DNA of 61,264 bases from JBBRQP01 sp038226175 (GCA_038226175.1 JBBRQP010000010.1:1-61264); one strand, 5' to 3'; counted from the stretch's first letter, positions 1 to 8,095 are shown. Made by a program: numbers and translations. The notes: generated by a model from the letters alone, not told the origin.

Positions 1-1
1 C

Positions 2-118
2 GCTATCAACATCAAGAACATTGCCTAAGCCCGCCTTCCAGGCGGCTTAAGGACGCACGGTGAGCGAGTAACCGTAGCGACAGCTGGTGTTGCAGGGAAG
101 CCCACGCTCTATGCCTCA
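2..118 (+). pseudogene. C-terminal remnant of an IS200/IS605-type TnpB protein
   Basis: Reading from base 2 gives AINIKNIA and then a TAA stop at 26-28. This resembles the end of the NAAINI block that follows the zinc finger in TnpB proteins. The same frame stays open after the stop and ends with GKPTLYASA and TGA at 116-118, a tail that looks like TnpB C-termini I recall from cyanobacteria. The upstream part is outside the window. Either the TAA is an internal stop in a decayed copy, or it is the natural end and the later similarity is chance. Another IS end lies some 400 bases downstream, which supports a mobile-element origin. Confidence 0.4.
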
Positions 119-504
119 GCATGAGCGTCGAGAGTCGTCACATAGATCAGGATGCGATTGAATTGATTAGAATTGCTATAGGTTTTGAACTTAGGAACTG
201 ACATAGATTTTTCCTCTTGCTTTACGGAAATAATGGGTCTAATACTCTTTTCGCTTAAATAGTCGGCTCCCCAATGCTGGGGCATAGATGACTGTCTAGC
301 GGAAGTGATATAAAGCCCTCTCCTGCCGCTACGCGCAATCAAGGCTAACAAGACAGCGTTTTGATGTGATCTTTTGGCAATGTGCAAACGCCATTATGGA
401 TACCTCGCCCACTCCCATACTCAGCTTCCGCGCGACATACTATAGCAAGAGAAACACACTCAAATTTGCTTTTTTTGCAGCCGAGGGATACTCAGTCAAG
501 CAGA
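119..504. other. Stretch without a convincing gene
   Basis: No recognisable protein is encoded here. On the minus strand an ATG at 204 follows a purine-rich AGAGGAAA and opens a 31-codon frame (starts MSVPKFKTYSNSNQF) that ends near 109 and overlaps the TnpB remnant. It matches no family I know. The stretch sits between two IS-end remnants, so it may be decayed mobile DNA. Confidence 0.4.
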
Positions 505-560
505 AATAACCTAGAGCGCTTTAGGGAATCCCCGTGCCTTCAGGACGGGGATCATGTCAA
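505..560 (+). mobile_element. Right-end remnant of an IS200/IS605 (TnpB) element
   Basis: Bases 514-559 read GGGAATCCCC, a short loop, GGACGGGG and then ATCATGTCAA. In cyanobacterial IS605-family elements this pattern marks the tnpB 3' end and right end, the region that also encodes the 3' part of the omega (guide) RNA. Translated on the plus strand it gives NNLERFRESPCLQDGDHVKE, a familiar TnpB tail. No intact tnpB or tnpA lies upstream, so this is a solo end. A related copy on the other strand lies at 6653-6703. Confidence 0.55.
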
Positions 561-565
561 AGAAA

Positions 566-621
566 CTCCCGCTTGCGTTGGCAAGGCTTTATTAGAAAGC
601 ACAGGCTAACATAAGCGGGAG
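566..621 (-). terminator. Hairpin downstream of rplL, possible terminator or IS end
   Basis: CTCCCGCTT (566-574) pairs perfectly with AAGCGGGAG (613-621) across a 38-base loop. Read on the minus strand it comes 16 bases after the rplL stop codon and is followed by the T-rich TTTCTTT, so it could end the rplJL transcript. It directly abuts the IS605-type end and may instead belong to that element. The long loop makes it a weak classical terminator. Confidence 0.35.
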
Positions 622-636
622 CAGGAGCAAAAAAGA

Positions 637-1044
637 CTATTTAACGGTGATTTTTGCGCCTTCTTTTTCCAGTTCAGCTTTGATTTTGGCAGCTTCATCT
701 TTAGAAACGCCTTCTTTGACCGCTTTAGGCGCAGATTCCACCAAGTCTTTGGCTTCCTTGAGACCCAAACCAGTAATGGTGCGAACCACTTTCAGGATGG
801 CAATCTTTTTGTCAGCGGGGACATCGGTCAAAATCACGTCAAACTCAGTTTGTTCTTCTACGGGAGCAGCAGCTTCGGCAGCCGGGGCAGCCGCCATCAT
901 ACCCATCGGCATCATCATGCCACCACCACCGCCGCCTTCAGCTTTGACACCAAAGGTTTCTTCGATGGCCTTGACCAAGTCAGCCGCTTCTAGCAAGGTC
1001 AAAGTTTTCAGGGATTCAATAATTTGATCAACACGTTCAGACAT
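637..1044 (-). CDS. rplL: 50S ribosomal protein L7/L12
   Basis: This 135-residue protein is the L7/L12 stalk protein, present as dimers on L10, that recruits and activates translational GTPases on the large subunit. The N-terminal dimerisation helix (about residues 1-35) is followed by a glycine/methionine/alanine-rich hinge containing GGGGGGMMMP (about 38-60). The conserved C-terminal globular domain contains KIAILKVVRTITGLGLKEAK and ends GAKITVK. Length and layout are typical for cyanobacteria, where the hinge is Gly/Ala rich. It lies 23 bases downstream of rplJ and is translated from the same leader-controlled transcript. Confidence 0.97.
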   Translation of the reverse strand: MSERVDQIIESLKTLTLLEAADLVKAIEETFGVKAEGGGGGGMMMPMGMMAAAPAAEAAAPVEEQTEFDVILTDVPADKKIAILKVVRTITGLGLKEAKDLVESAPKAVKEGVSKDEAAKIKAELEKEGAKITVK

Positions 1045-1067
1045 GAGAAATTCTCCGGTAGTTAAGG

Positions 1068-1679
1068 TTAAGCTGCTTCATCTTGAGCAGGTGCGCTGTC
1101 TTCTTTTTCGAGCTTGGCCTTGAGTGCGCCGATGGCATAAAAGGCTTGGGCTTGACTTTCGTTGACGGCAATCGCCACTTTGGTTGGGACTTGTTTGATA
1201 CCCACGGCAATGCGTGTGGGCATGACTTGCAAGGCACCCGCCACTTTGGCAAAGAGTTGTTCGCGAGAAGGCAAATCAACGACTGCTTTGACCTGTTCAA
1301 CGGTCAACACAGATCCAGCAACCGCGCCGCCGCGCAATTCAGTTTTTTTGCTGTCTTTGACAAACCCTTCATAAGTCGTCAATAAGGCTTTCATATCGCC
1401 GCAGCCAAACAGCACAGCCGAGGGGCCTTTAAGCAGTTGGGCGGTCGGCTCCCACGCGCTTGCGGCAATCGCCCGGCGCATGAGCGTATTTTTGGCTACC
1501 AGACAGTAACCCTCATGGGGACGTAACCGTTTGCGTAATTCGGAAATTTCGGCAACGGTCAAACCCCGATAATCAACGACCAGTAAGAGATTAGTCCGCG
1601 TAAGCAGTTCTTGCATCTCACCGACGGTGACTTCTTTGGAGGTACGGCCTTGTTTTTTGGTAGCTGTTCTTTTGGGCAT
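1068..1679 (-). CDS. rplJ: 50S ribosomal protein L10
   Basis: L10 forms the base of the ribosomal stalk, bound to 23S rRNA and carrying L7/L12 dimers on its C-terminal helix. The 203-residue product has the typical N-terminal core with LLVVDYRGLTVAEISELRKR and LVAKNTLMRRAI (about residues 32-70). The C-terminal helix is acidic and alanine-rich and ends APAQDEAA. It is slightly longer than the about 175-residue norm because of N- and C-terminal extensions, common in cyanobacteria. It is the first gene of the rplJ-rplL operon, and its own leader RNA lies directly upstream, consistent with feedback by the L10-L12 complex. Confidence 0.96.
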   Translation of the reverse strand: MPKRTATKKQGRTSKEVTVGEMQELLTRTNLLLVVDYRGLTVAEISELRKRLRPHEGYCLVAKNTLMRRAIAASAWEPTAQLLKGPSAVLFGCGDMKALLTTYEGFVKDSKKTELRGGAVAGSVLTVEQVKAVVDLPSREQLFAKVAGALQVMPTRIAVGIKQVPTKVAIAVNESQAQAFYAIGALKAKLEKEDSAPAQDEAA

Positions 1680-1710
1680 AGTCTAACCTCCCGCCTATGA
1701 CCTGTTTTCC

Positions 1711-1824
1711 ATAAAAAAATAGGGCTCAGTACCAACCGAGACCCCCGCCCTAATCTGTAATAGATGGTGCGTTTAGCCTCGACAGGAGATTAAGTTCATT
1801 TCTGAACACCTGTGGTCTGCGGCC
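1711..1824 (-). promoter_or_regulatory. Ribosomal protein L10 leader with attenuator hairpin
   Basis: On the minus strand the rplJ 5' leader contains GCAGACCACAGGTG (about 1810-1823), a small hairpin TTCAGAAATGAA, then TAATCTCCTGTCGAGGC (1776-1792). This is the conserved L10-binding core of L10 leaders (consensus close to AGCAGGUG ... UAAUC.CCUGCCGAGG). Downstream, GGGC (1747-1750) and GCCC (1722-1725) bracket a GC-rich hairpin followed by TATTTTTTTAT (1711-1721), an intrinsic terminator placed before the rplJ ATG. Inference: L10-L12 binding controls read-through into rplJL. The L10 motif is seen directly; the switching is inferred. Confidence 0.75.
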
Positions 1825-1948
1825 TATTCAGTTGTGGGCATTGGGTCGATAGCGTACTAAAGAGCAACTTATCTAGGATAGCAGAAAAGTTCTTTTTAAT
1901 AGACACTACTGGCTTACACCAAAAAAAACAACAAATCAGGTATAAAGG

Positions 1949-3658
1949 GTGAGGAGTTGGAATACGCCCGTGGTTACAATCGCTGATGCCCTAGCCATCG
2001 TCCGTAAACAGCAACAAACTGGTCAGCTCAAGCAGTCTATGCAGTCTTATGGGCAAATATTACGCGCTAACCCCCGTCATAGTGATGCCCACCAAGGACT
2101 TGCTCTTGTTTTATATCAAATGGGACAAGCCGACGCAGCCCAGGATGCTCTACTACAAGCGATTAGCCTCAATCCTACCGTCGCGCCCTATCATTACAAT
2201 CTCGGACTTATTTACTATCACCAACTACGCTATGTCGAAGCCCTGCCTCATTTGCAGCAAGCCCTTACGCTCAAGCCCAATTACACCCAAGCTCTGTACA
2301 CCCTAGGTCACTTGTTACTGAGCCAAGAAAAAACTGAAGCGGCGCGTCCTTATTTCCAGCAGGTACTCACGCTTGAGCCAAACCGTGCCGATGCTCACTA
2401 CCAACTCGGTATTATTTGGGAAAAAGAATACGCTTGGGCAGAGGCCGCTGCGAGTTTTCGCCAAGCTATTGCCCTACAGCCCAACTGGGCCGAAGCGCAG
2501 CTCTATTTGGGTCGGGCTTATCATAATCAAGACGATTTGCAAGCTGCTCTACCCCATTATCAGCAAGCCCTAACCCTCAATCCCAACCTGGCTCCTGGCT
2601 ATATCAACTTGGGCTATGTGGCACAAGAACAAGGCAATCTTACCGACGCAATCGCCTATTTCCAAAAAGCTCTCAAACTTGACCCCCAGCATGTGCAAGG
2701 ACATTTCAATTACGCCACCGCCCAACTGATGAATGGGAATTTTGATATTGGCTGGCAGGAGTACGAATGGCGTTGGCAATTACCTTCGCAAATTGCCGAT
2801 ATTCGTGATGTGCGCCAACCACGCTGGGATGGCAGTCCTCTGGGTCAAAAGACTATCTTGTTATATTCAGAACAGGGACTAGGCGATACCCTACAATTTA
2901 TCCGCTATGCTGCTCTGGTCAAAGCCCAAGGCGGCCTAGTTATTGTGCAATGCCAAGCACCACTCAAAGAACTGCTCAGCTCCTGCCCCGGTGTGGATCA
3001 GGTTGTGGCATTAGGTGAACCTTTACCGCCATTTGATGTGTATGCACCGCTCTTGAGCTTGCCCGGTATCTTCAAAACCCAACTTGATACTATTCCACAA
3101 GAGATTCCCTATCTCGCCATACCAGAAATGCCGACTACCAACAAAATCACCGAACTGCTAGGTCAACTTACAACAGAGCGGCGCAAAGTTGGTTTTGTTT
3201 GGTCTGCCAAACTCACGCCGATGACGGCCCGTCTTGATCTACAGCGGTTCTGTCCACTCGAACAATTTAGTGTTTTATTTGGACAGTCTGACCTGACTTT
3301 TTGCTCACTCTACAAAGGTGAGCGCAACGCAGAACTCGTGCCTTACCGTGATCAGGTACTGGACTTGGGCGTACACTTTGCTGATTTTCGGGATACGGCC
3401 TATGCCCTAGGCCAAATGAATTTGGTGATTACAGTCGATACTTCCGTCGCCCATTTAGCGGGTGCTTTGGGTAAACCCACCTGGATTTTATTACCATTTA
3501 GTGCCGATTGGCGATGGTTGCGAGACCGCGAAGATAGTCCTTGGTATCCGCATATGCGACTCTTTCGTCAGTCTACGTCGGGGGACTGGCACACTGTCTT
3601 GACTAAGATCGCCGCTGCCCTACAAAAAAGTTTTGTAGCAAAAAGATCAATAGCTTGA
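1949..3658 (+). CDS. TPR-repeat protein with GT9-like glycosyltransferase domain
   Basis: A 569-residue fusion. Residues about 10-265 form roughly seven 34-residue tetratricopeptide repeats, with recurring patterns such as ALTLNPNLAPGYINLGYVAQ. Residues about 290-560 resemble the ADP-heptose:LPS heptosyltransferase (GT9) fold, including TVDTSVAHLAGALGKPTW near residue 494 and LPFSADWRWLRDREDSPWYP. Such proteins are common in cyanobacteria and are thought to act in surface polysaccharide or protein glycosylation; substrate unknown. No signal peptide is seen, so it is probably cytoplasmic. The GTG at 1949 has a weak ribosome site; a second GTG at 1970, behind AGGAG, is an alternative start. Confidence 0.8.
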   Translation: MRSWNTPVVTIADALAIVRKQQQTGQLKQSMQSYGQILRANPRHSDAHQGLALVLYQMGQADAAQDALLQAISLNPTVAPYHYNLGLIYYHQLRYVEALPHLQQALTLKPNYTQALYTLGHLLLSQEKTEAARPYFQQVLTLEPNRADAHYQLGIIWEKEYAWAEAAASFRQAIALQPNWAEAQLYLGRAYHNQDDLQAALPHYQQALTLNPNLAPGYINLGYVAQEQGNLTDAIAYFQKALKLDPQHVQGHFNYATAQLMNGNFDIGWQEYEWRWQLPSQIADIRDVRQPRWDGSPLGQKTILLYSEQGLGDTLQFIRYAALVKAQGGLVIVQCQAPLKELLSSCPGVDQVVALGEPLPPFDVYAPLLSLPGIFKTQLDTIPQEIPYLAIPEMPTTNKITELLGQLTTERRKVGFVWSAKLTPMTARLDLQRFCPLEQFSVLFGQSDLTFCSLYKGERNAELVPYRDQVLDLGVHFADFRDTAYALGQMNLVITVDTSVAHLAGALGKPTWILLPFSADWRWLRDREDSPWYPHMRLFRQSTSGDWHTVLTKIAAALQKSFVAKRSIA

Positions 3659-3691
3659 GGTGAGAGATAATAGACCTAATTACCTTGAGTT

Positions 3692-4102
3692 ATGCCCGTG
3701 AGTGACGAAGAATCCAGCAATTTCAAAGGCTTTGGACCACCACCCAAGCCTAGTACGACCCCAGCCAAAAAGAAATCGGACTACGGCAAAAAAGAACTCG
3801 AAGACTATATTGCCAAAAAAGGCGGCGAAGCCTACAGCGTCTATGTGCGTACTGGCGAAAAAGGCCGTTGGTTTCCGGCAGGCACGATTGCAGCTCCGGC
3901 TGACAAGGTTGATGAAGCGATTATGGGTTCACGGTTGACGTTAAATACCAATGCGCTCAAGACTTTTCCTAAATTACGTGGTCAAGAAGCAACTTTTGAA
4001 TATGGCTATCAGCCTTTAGATAAGCTGCGTGACCCGATTGTTTTGGCGGTACTCGTAAAAAGATCCTGGTTAGATCGTGTCAAGAGCTTTTTTAAACGTT
4101 AG
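3692..4102 (+). CDS. HHL1-like conserved cyanobacterial/plastid protein
   Basis: The 136-residue protein has a Pro/Lys-rich N-terminus (GFGPPPKPSTTPAKKK) followed by a compact domain with GGEAYSVYVRTGEKGRWFPA and FEYGYQPLDKLRDPIVLAV. From memory this matches the family that includes plant HHL1 (hypersensitive to high light 1), which works in photosystem II repair; in cyanobacteria the role is not defined. No membrane segment is obvious. It starts at an ATG 33 bases after the TPR gene and is followed 27 bases later by a DUF2839 gene, so the three may be co-transcribed. Confidence 0.6.
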   Translation: MPVSDEESSNFKGFGPPPKPSTTPAKKKSDYGKKELEDYIAKKGGEAYSVYVRTGEKGRWFPAGTIAAPADKVDEAIMGSRLTLNTNALKTFPKLRGQEATFEYGYQPLDKLRDPIVLAVLVKRSWLDRVKSFFKR

Positions 4103-4129
4103 TCTAAAGTAGACAAGCAGGTGCTGACG

Positions 4130-4339
4130 ATGGGCGATAGCAAACGACGTAAAGACACACTAGGCGACAAATACGGTACCGTTGCCGAAGAAAAACTTCT
4201 GTTTAACTTTACCCGTGCTCAGGTCACTGAGTTTTATGATTTCGTTACCAAAAGCACCTGGTTTTGTATCGGGGCTGTAGTTGTGCTGTGGCTAATCATG
4301 CGCTTGGGTGTTTGGCAGCATTGGTGGGGTAAAGGTTAG
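4130..4339 (+). CDS. DUF2839 small membrane protein
   Basis: The chosen ATG at 4130 gives a 69-residue product starting MGDSKRRKDTLGDKYG, which is the DUF2839 signature of cyanobacteria; AGGTG lies a few bases upstream. An in-frame GTG at 4121 would add three residues. The N-terminal half is charged. The C-terminal half is one hydrophobic helix (FCIGAVVVLWLIMRLGVW) ending in Trp-rich WQHWWGKG, so it is probably a single-pass thylakoid or plasma membrane protein. The function of the family is unknown. Confidence 0.75.
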   Translation: MGDSKRRKDTLGDKYGTVAEEKLLFNFTRAQVTEFYDFVTKSTWFCIGAVVVLWLIMRLGVWQHWWGKG

Positions 4340-4353
4340 TGATGGGTCATGTT

Positions 4354-6597
4354 CTAATCCGCAGCGCAAGGCATCATTTTTTGTTCCAGACTATTAGCCC
4401 ACAGCTCACATAGCTCAGTGACCGGAGCCTCAATCAAGTTTGCTGTGGCAGTGCTGATGCTTAGTTTATCCGTGGCTACAGTTCCGAGAGCGTAAAATTC
4501 ATCCGCAGCCAAGCAACTGTCTATAAAATTTAAGACCGCTTCTCGATCCCTAGCCGCGCCACTGATGACGATCCGCGAAGCTGATTCTCCAAATAGGGTT
4601 TGTGCTGCTGTATCTAGCGGTAAGGTAATCGCAACACCGAGATTTTGAGGAAAACACGACTCGGCCAGCGTCACCGCCAAACCGCCTTCACTGCAATCAT
4701 GGGCCGAGTGTACTAAGCCTTGTTGGATAAGCTGGTAACAGCAGTGTTGCACCCGTTTTTCGAGGTCTAGATCCACAGCCAGAGGACGACCCGCGACGAG
4801 GTTATGAACCACAGCTAAATATTCCGACCCGCCTAAGCCAGCAGTTAACTTACCCAGCAACATCACAAAATCCCCGACTTGTTTGAAGTCTAAGGTGCAG
4901 GTTTTAGCCAAGTCTTCGACGACGCCGACCATGCCAATGGTGGGAGTTGGGTAAATTGCCCGATTACCTGTAGCATCCAAAATCTCGTTATACAAAGAAA
5001 CATTGCCCCCGGTCACTGGTGTATCCAAGACCCGACAGGCATCACTAATACCGCGACAACTTTCGGCTAATTGCCAGAAGATCTCGGGACGCTCAGGATT
5101 GCCAAAGTTTAGATTATCGGTAATTGCAATCGGGAGCGCACCAACACAAGTCAGATTACGAGCAGCCTCAGCTACCGCTGCTTTGGCGCCTTCATAGGGA
5201 TCAAGATAAACCCAGCGACTATTACAATCAACCGTTGCCGCCAAACCCAACTGGTCTTTGATCCGGATCACAGCAGCGTCAGCGGCGCCGGGGATCAAGA
5301 GCGAATTATTTTGAATGAGATAATCATATTGCTGATAAATCCAGCGTTTTGAGGCAATCGTCGGGCTGGTGAGCAATTGTTTGAGCACCGCTGTGTAATC
5401 TTGACAGGCCAAGTGATGGGCTTGGGGCTGCCAACGCCATGCAGTGTCAATGTAAGCTGGCGGCTCACTCAAGATTTTGTGATGGTAAAGCGGGGCTTCT
5501 TCGGTAAGTGCTAGGGCGGGAATTTCAACGACTAAATGACCTTGGTGATAAATTTTGACCAAGGGTTCAGCTAAAACTTCTCCGACTACGGCAGCTTGCA
5601 AGCCCCAGCGTTGAAAAATTGCCATAACTTCTTGTTCACGGCCTTTTTGCGCCACTAGTAGCATCCGTTCTTGGGATTCGGAGAGCAGATATTCGTAGGG
5701 CGTCATGCCGGATTCGCGCACGGGCACTCGGTCGAGATCGAGCGACACCCCTACCCCGCCCTTTGCCGCCATCTCACAGGTCGAACACGTCAGTCCCGCC
5801 GCTCCCATATCCTGAGCGGCAACCACAGCCCCCGTCTGAAAAGCCTCTAAACAGGCTTCAATCAGCAGTTTCTCTAAAAACGGGTCACCTACTTGTACTG
5901 CCGGACGGTCTTTTTCTGAGGCTTCACTGAGTTCGGCACTCGCAAAACTCGCGCCACCCATGCCATCACGTCCAGTGGTCGAACCGACATAGACGACTGG
6001 ATTACCAATGCCCTGCGCGCCAGATTTCATGATCTCGGGTAATTCCATGATGCCAATGGCCATGGCATTAACCAAAGGATTGCCATTATAAGAAGGGTCA
6101 AAATAGACTTCGCCCGCCACCGTTGGTACGCCGACCGAGTTGCCATAGCCTGAGATACCAGCGACTACACCGCTAATCAACAGACGATTACGCGCCGTAT
6201 CCGGTGGGCCGAAGCGCAGAGAATTAAGCACCGCAATCGGGCGCGCACCCATCGTAAAAATATCGCGCAAAATGCCGCCAACCCCGGTGGCTGCCCCCTG
6301 ATAAGGCTCGACAGCTGAGGGGTGATTGTGAGACTCAATTTTGAAGGCAATCTGAATACCTTGACCTAGGTCGATAACCCCAGCATTTTCCCCAGGCCCA
6401 AGCAAGACCCGTTTACCTGTAGTCGGAAAGTTTTTGAGTAGGGGTTTTGAGTTTTTGTAACAACAATGCTCTGACCACATCACCCCAAACATGCCCAATT
6501 CATTAAAATTTGGTTCACGCCCGAGTAAGTCACAAATGCGCTCATATTCACGCGAGGTCAGACGTTGGGCTTTGATTTGCTCAGCAGTGAAGGGCAT
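4354..6597 (-). CDS. purL: Phosphoribosylformylglycinamidine synthase subunit PurL
   Basis: PurL converts FGAR to FGAM in step four of de novo purine synthesis, using ATP and ammonia delivered by PurQ. At 747 residues this is the short (small-type) PurL, which also needs PurS; neither partner is in this window. Recognisable blocks are MFGVMWSEHCCYKNSKP near the N-terminus (conserved His), GPGENAGVIDLG, IESHNHPSAVEPYQGAATG and the second-half motif GSEYLAV. It starts at ATG 6597. No operon partner is adjacent: DUF2839 converges from the left, and upstream lies an IS-end remnant. Confidence 0.96.
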   Translation of the reverse strand: MPFTAEQIKAQRLTSREYERICDLLGREPNFNELGMFGVMWSEHCCYKNSKPLLKNFPTTGKRVLLGPGENAGVIDLGQGIQIAFKIESHNHPSAVEPYQGAATGVGGILRDIFTMGARPIAVLNSLRFGPPDTARNRLLISGVVAGISGYGNSVGVPTVAGEVYFDPSYNGNPLVNAMAIGIMELPEIMKSGAQGIGNPVVYVGSTTGRDGMGGASFASAELSEASEKDRPAVQVGDPFLEKLLIEACLEAFQTGAVVAAQDMGAAGLTCSTCEMAAKGGVGVSLDLDRVPVRESGMTPYEYLLSESQERMLLVAQKGREQEVMAIFQRWGLQAAVVGEVLAEPLVKIYHQGHLVVEIPALALTEEAPLYHHKILSEPPAYIDTAWRWQPQAHHLACQDYTAVLKQLLTSPTIASKRWIYQQYDYLIQNNSLLIPGAADAAVIRIKDQLGLAATVDCNSRWVYLDPYEGAKAAVAEAARNLTCVGALPIAITDNLNFGNPERPEIFWQLAESCRGISDACRVLDTPVTGGNVSLYNEILDATGNRAIYPTPTIGMVGVVEDLAKTCTLDFKQVGDFVMLLGKLTAGLGGSEYLAVVHNLVAGRPLAVDLDLEKRVQHCCYQLIQQGLVHSAHDCSEGGLAVTLAESCFPQNLGVAITLPLDTAAQTLFGESASRIVISGAARDREAVLNFIDSCLAADEFYALGTVATDKLSISTATANLIEAPVTELCELWANSLEQKMMPCAAD

Positions 6598-6652
6598 AAC
6601 AGCGGTCTAGAAGTACGGGTTGATCTTAACGTACTCCCACCCTAATTTTTGT

Positions 6653-6703
6653 ATGGACATCCTCCTGCCACTAAGTCTTGCGACTACAGCGGGGGATTCC
6701 CTC
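6653..6703 (-). mobile_element. Right-end remnant of an IS200/IS605 (TnpB) element, minus strand
   Basis: Read on the minus strand this is GAGGGAATCCCCCGC, a spacer with GTCGCAAGAC, then GGCAGGAGGATGTCC. It has the same layout as the remnant at 514-559 (GGGAATCCCC ... GATCATGTC) and matches the GAATCCCC...GAGGATGTC right ends of cyanobacterial TnpB elements. No tnpB frame is attached, so it is a solo end left by loss of the body, or an excision scar. Confidence 0.5.
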
Positions 6704-6752
6704 CTTCACAGATGAGTCTTTCTGCGTCACGGCTCAAGGCAAATCCTTAGAG

Positions 6753-6893
6753 ATGCCAGCTGACTTTGATGATCTTTTGGTGCAGGCGAGTCCTGCGAGT
6801 TATACACGTTGGTTAGATTCTGCTCGTAGGCATTTTAATACCCTCAAACAAGCCATGTTAGCGGCAGGATTTGACCTATTACCATCTGAATAG
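6753..6893 (+). CDS. Small hypothetical protein
   Basis: A 46-codon frame from ATG 6753 starts MPADFDDLLVQASPASYTRW and ends AAGFDLLPSE. A longer reading from 6678 runs into the IS-end remnant and is less likely. The sequence is soluble-looking with amphipathic helices (RWLDSARRHFNTLKQAML) and matches no family I can name. It stands alone between an IS remnant and the convergent TetR gene. It could be a real small protein or the tail of a lost gene. Confidence 0.4.
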   Translation: MPADFDDLLVQASPASYTRWLDSARRHFNTLKQAMLAAGFDLLPSE

Positions 6894-6956
6894 TGGCCTT
6901 ATGATGACACCGTGAGATTAGTGATCTTCCACTGCCAAAAGACTAACTAGTTACTA

Positions 6957-7547
6957 TCACGTCTTAGACAATAAAGCTGCTACTACCCGCTGGGCAAACT
7001 TTTCAGGAGGGACTGGCATCTGTTCTGGCGTAAGAACGTGAGCCAAAGACGCGTACTCATGACAAGAGCCGAGCAGAGCCAAAGTCATGGTAGCAGCATC
7101 TAGCTCAGAAGTAAGACGACCCAACGTCTGCTCCGCCTGAATATAGGCTGAGATCGCCTGGTAGTCATTGATCGGCCCTCCAGTTTTAGCTACTTGGTCT
7201 CGATACCGACGGCGCAGCTCGGGGTCGGCAAACACCGCACTGGAAAGAGGAATCATTTCGTAAAAAAAGATCTGTGCCACCTCTGCAACCCGCTCCAGAT
7301 TTGCCTGTACGGTAGCCTGACCTACCTTTTGTGTTAGCTCTTGCACGGTCACCCAAAGATCCGGCAAGTTCTCGGCAATCACACAACTGACGAGATCCAG
7401 TTTATCCTGAAAGTGATTGTATATACTCCCTTCAGAGTACCCAGCCCGACGGGCAATTTCTTTAGTGGTCGCACCAGCTAGCCCCCGCTCTCGGATAACT
7501 TGATGAGCCGCAGCTAAAATATGAACTCGGGTCAAGCTGGGTTGCAT
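6957..7547 (-). CDS. TetR-family transcriptional regulator
   Basis: From the ATG at 7547 the product is 196 residues, the usual TetR length; longer frames reach 7649 but would run through the intergenic operators. Residues 1-50 form the TetR DNA-binding domain (LAGATTKEIARRAGYSEGSI, then YNHFQDKLDLV). The rest is the helical ligand and dimer domain, which gives no clue to the ligand. It is divergent from the VOC-family gene at 7684, and two palindromic candidate operators lie between them, so it probably represses itself and that gene until a small molecule binds. Confidence 0.88.
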   Translation of the reverse strand: MQPSLTRVHILAAAHQVIRERGLAGATTKEIARRAGYSEGSIYNHFQDKLDLVSCVIAENLPDLWVTVQELTQKVGQATVQANLERVAEVAQIFFYEMIPLSSAVFADPELRRRYRDQVAKTGGPINDYQAISAYIQAEQTLGRLTSELDAATMTLALLGSCHEYASLAHVLTPEQMPVPPEKFAQRVVAALLSKT

Positions 7548-7555
7548 AAAATTCC

Positions 7556-7573
7556 TGAGTAAATACACACTCA
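7556..7573. promoter_or_regulatory. Candidate TetR operator close to the regulator start
   Basis: TGAGT (7556-7560) and ACTCA (7569-7573) form an inverted repeat around AAATACAC, nine bases upstream of the chosen tetR ATG. The half-site resembles the ACTCA ends of the larger palindrome at 7635-7673. A role in autorepression is inferred. Confidence 0.4.
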
Positions 7574-7634
7574 TGATAGGCAGTAAATCTGGATTTGACC
7601 ATCCAACCCTGAATATTGACGCAACTATTGACTT

Positions 7635-7673
7635 TGAGTGAGTGCTCATTTATAGTAAGTGTGTACTCACTCA
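7635..7673. promoter_or_regulatory. Large imperfect palindrome, likely TetR operator
   Basis: TGAGTGAGTGCTCATTTA (7635-7652) and TAAGTGTGTACTCACTCA (7656-7673) are inverted repeats matching at 15 of 18 positions, separated by TAG. The site ends 10 bases before the ATG of the VOC gene and faces the divergent tetR gene. Its size would suit two dimers, as in QacR- or TetR-type repression. The pairing is seen in the sequence; the bound protein is inferred from context. Confidence 0.6.
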
Positions 7674-7683
7674 GGTGCTATTC

Positions 7684-8076
7684 ATGCAATTCGGATATGT
7701 GATTGTCCACGTTCAGGATGTTGCCCAAACCGTCGATTTTTATGAAAAAGTTTTTGGTTTAACCCGTAGCCTCTTCACCCAAGCCTATGCTGAATTAGCG
7801 ACAGGCGGGATTACACTGGTCTTCTCTAGCGCCCAGCTTGAAAATAGTGAAGTGCCTGACGGGTTCATTGGCTATACCAAAAATAGCCTTGCACTACCGG
7901 CTCCTGGCATTCATCTTTCTTTCCTGACACCAGAGGTAGAAACTAGCTACCAAGCCGCTATATCCGCGGGAGCAACCCCCCTCAAAGCACCTCAAATCAA
8001 ACCTTGGGGACAAACTATCGCGTTTATTCGTGATTTAAATGGTGTAGTCGTTACCCTAGCGTCACCCCCTAGTTAG
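7684..8076 (+). CDS. VOC (glyoxalase/bleomycin-resistance) family protein
   Basis: From ATG 7684 (MQFGYVIVHVQDVAQTVDFY) the product is 130 residues, one vicinal-oxygen-chelate domain made of two beta-alpha-beta-beta-beta modules. The second module contains GIHLSFLTPEVETSYQAAIS and IRDLNGVVVTL. The family includes glyoxalase I, dioxygenases and antibiotic-binding proteins; nothing here fixes the substrate. An upstream extension to 7642 would cross the operator and is rejected. Divergent tetR next door suggests induction by a toxic small molecule. Confidence 0.8.
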   Translation: MQFGYVIVHVQDVAQTVDFYEKVFGLTRSLFTQAYAELATGGITLVFSSAQLENSEVPDGFIGYTKNSLALPAPGIHLSFLTPEVETSYQAAISAGATPLKAPQIKPWGQTIAFIRDLNGVVVTLASPPS

Positions 8077-8095
8077 GCAAGGTCAAAAAGTTATC

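Noticed and set aside
382..609. Plus-strand 75-codon frame in the left intergenic region
   Set aside because: Only its middle part resembles a TnpB tail and it covers an IS end; the rest has no coding character. It is described as an IS remnant.
647..1027. Plus-strand frame opposite rplL
   Set aside because: It is the complement of a well-conserved ribosomal protein gene and has low-complexity content only.
7548..7649. Extended N-terminus of the TetR regulator
   Set aside because: It would add 34 residues without TetR similarity and translate through the candidate operators.
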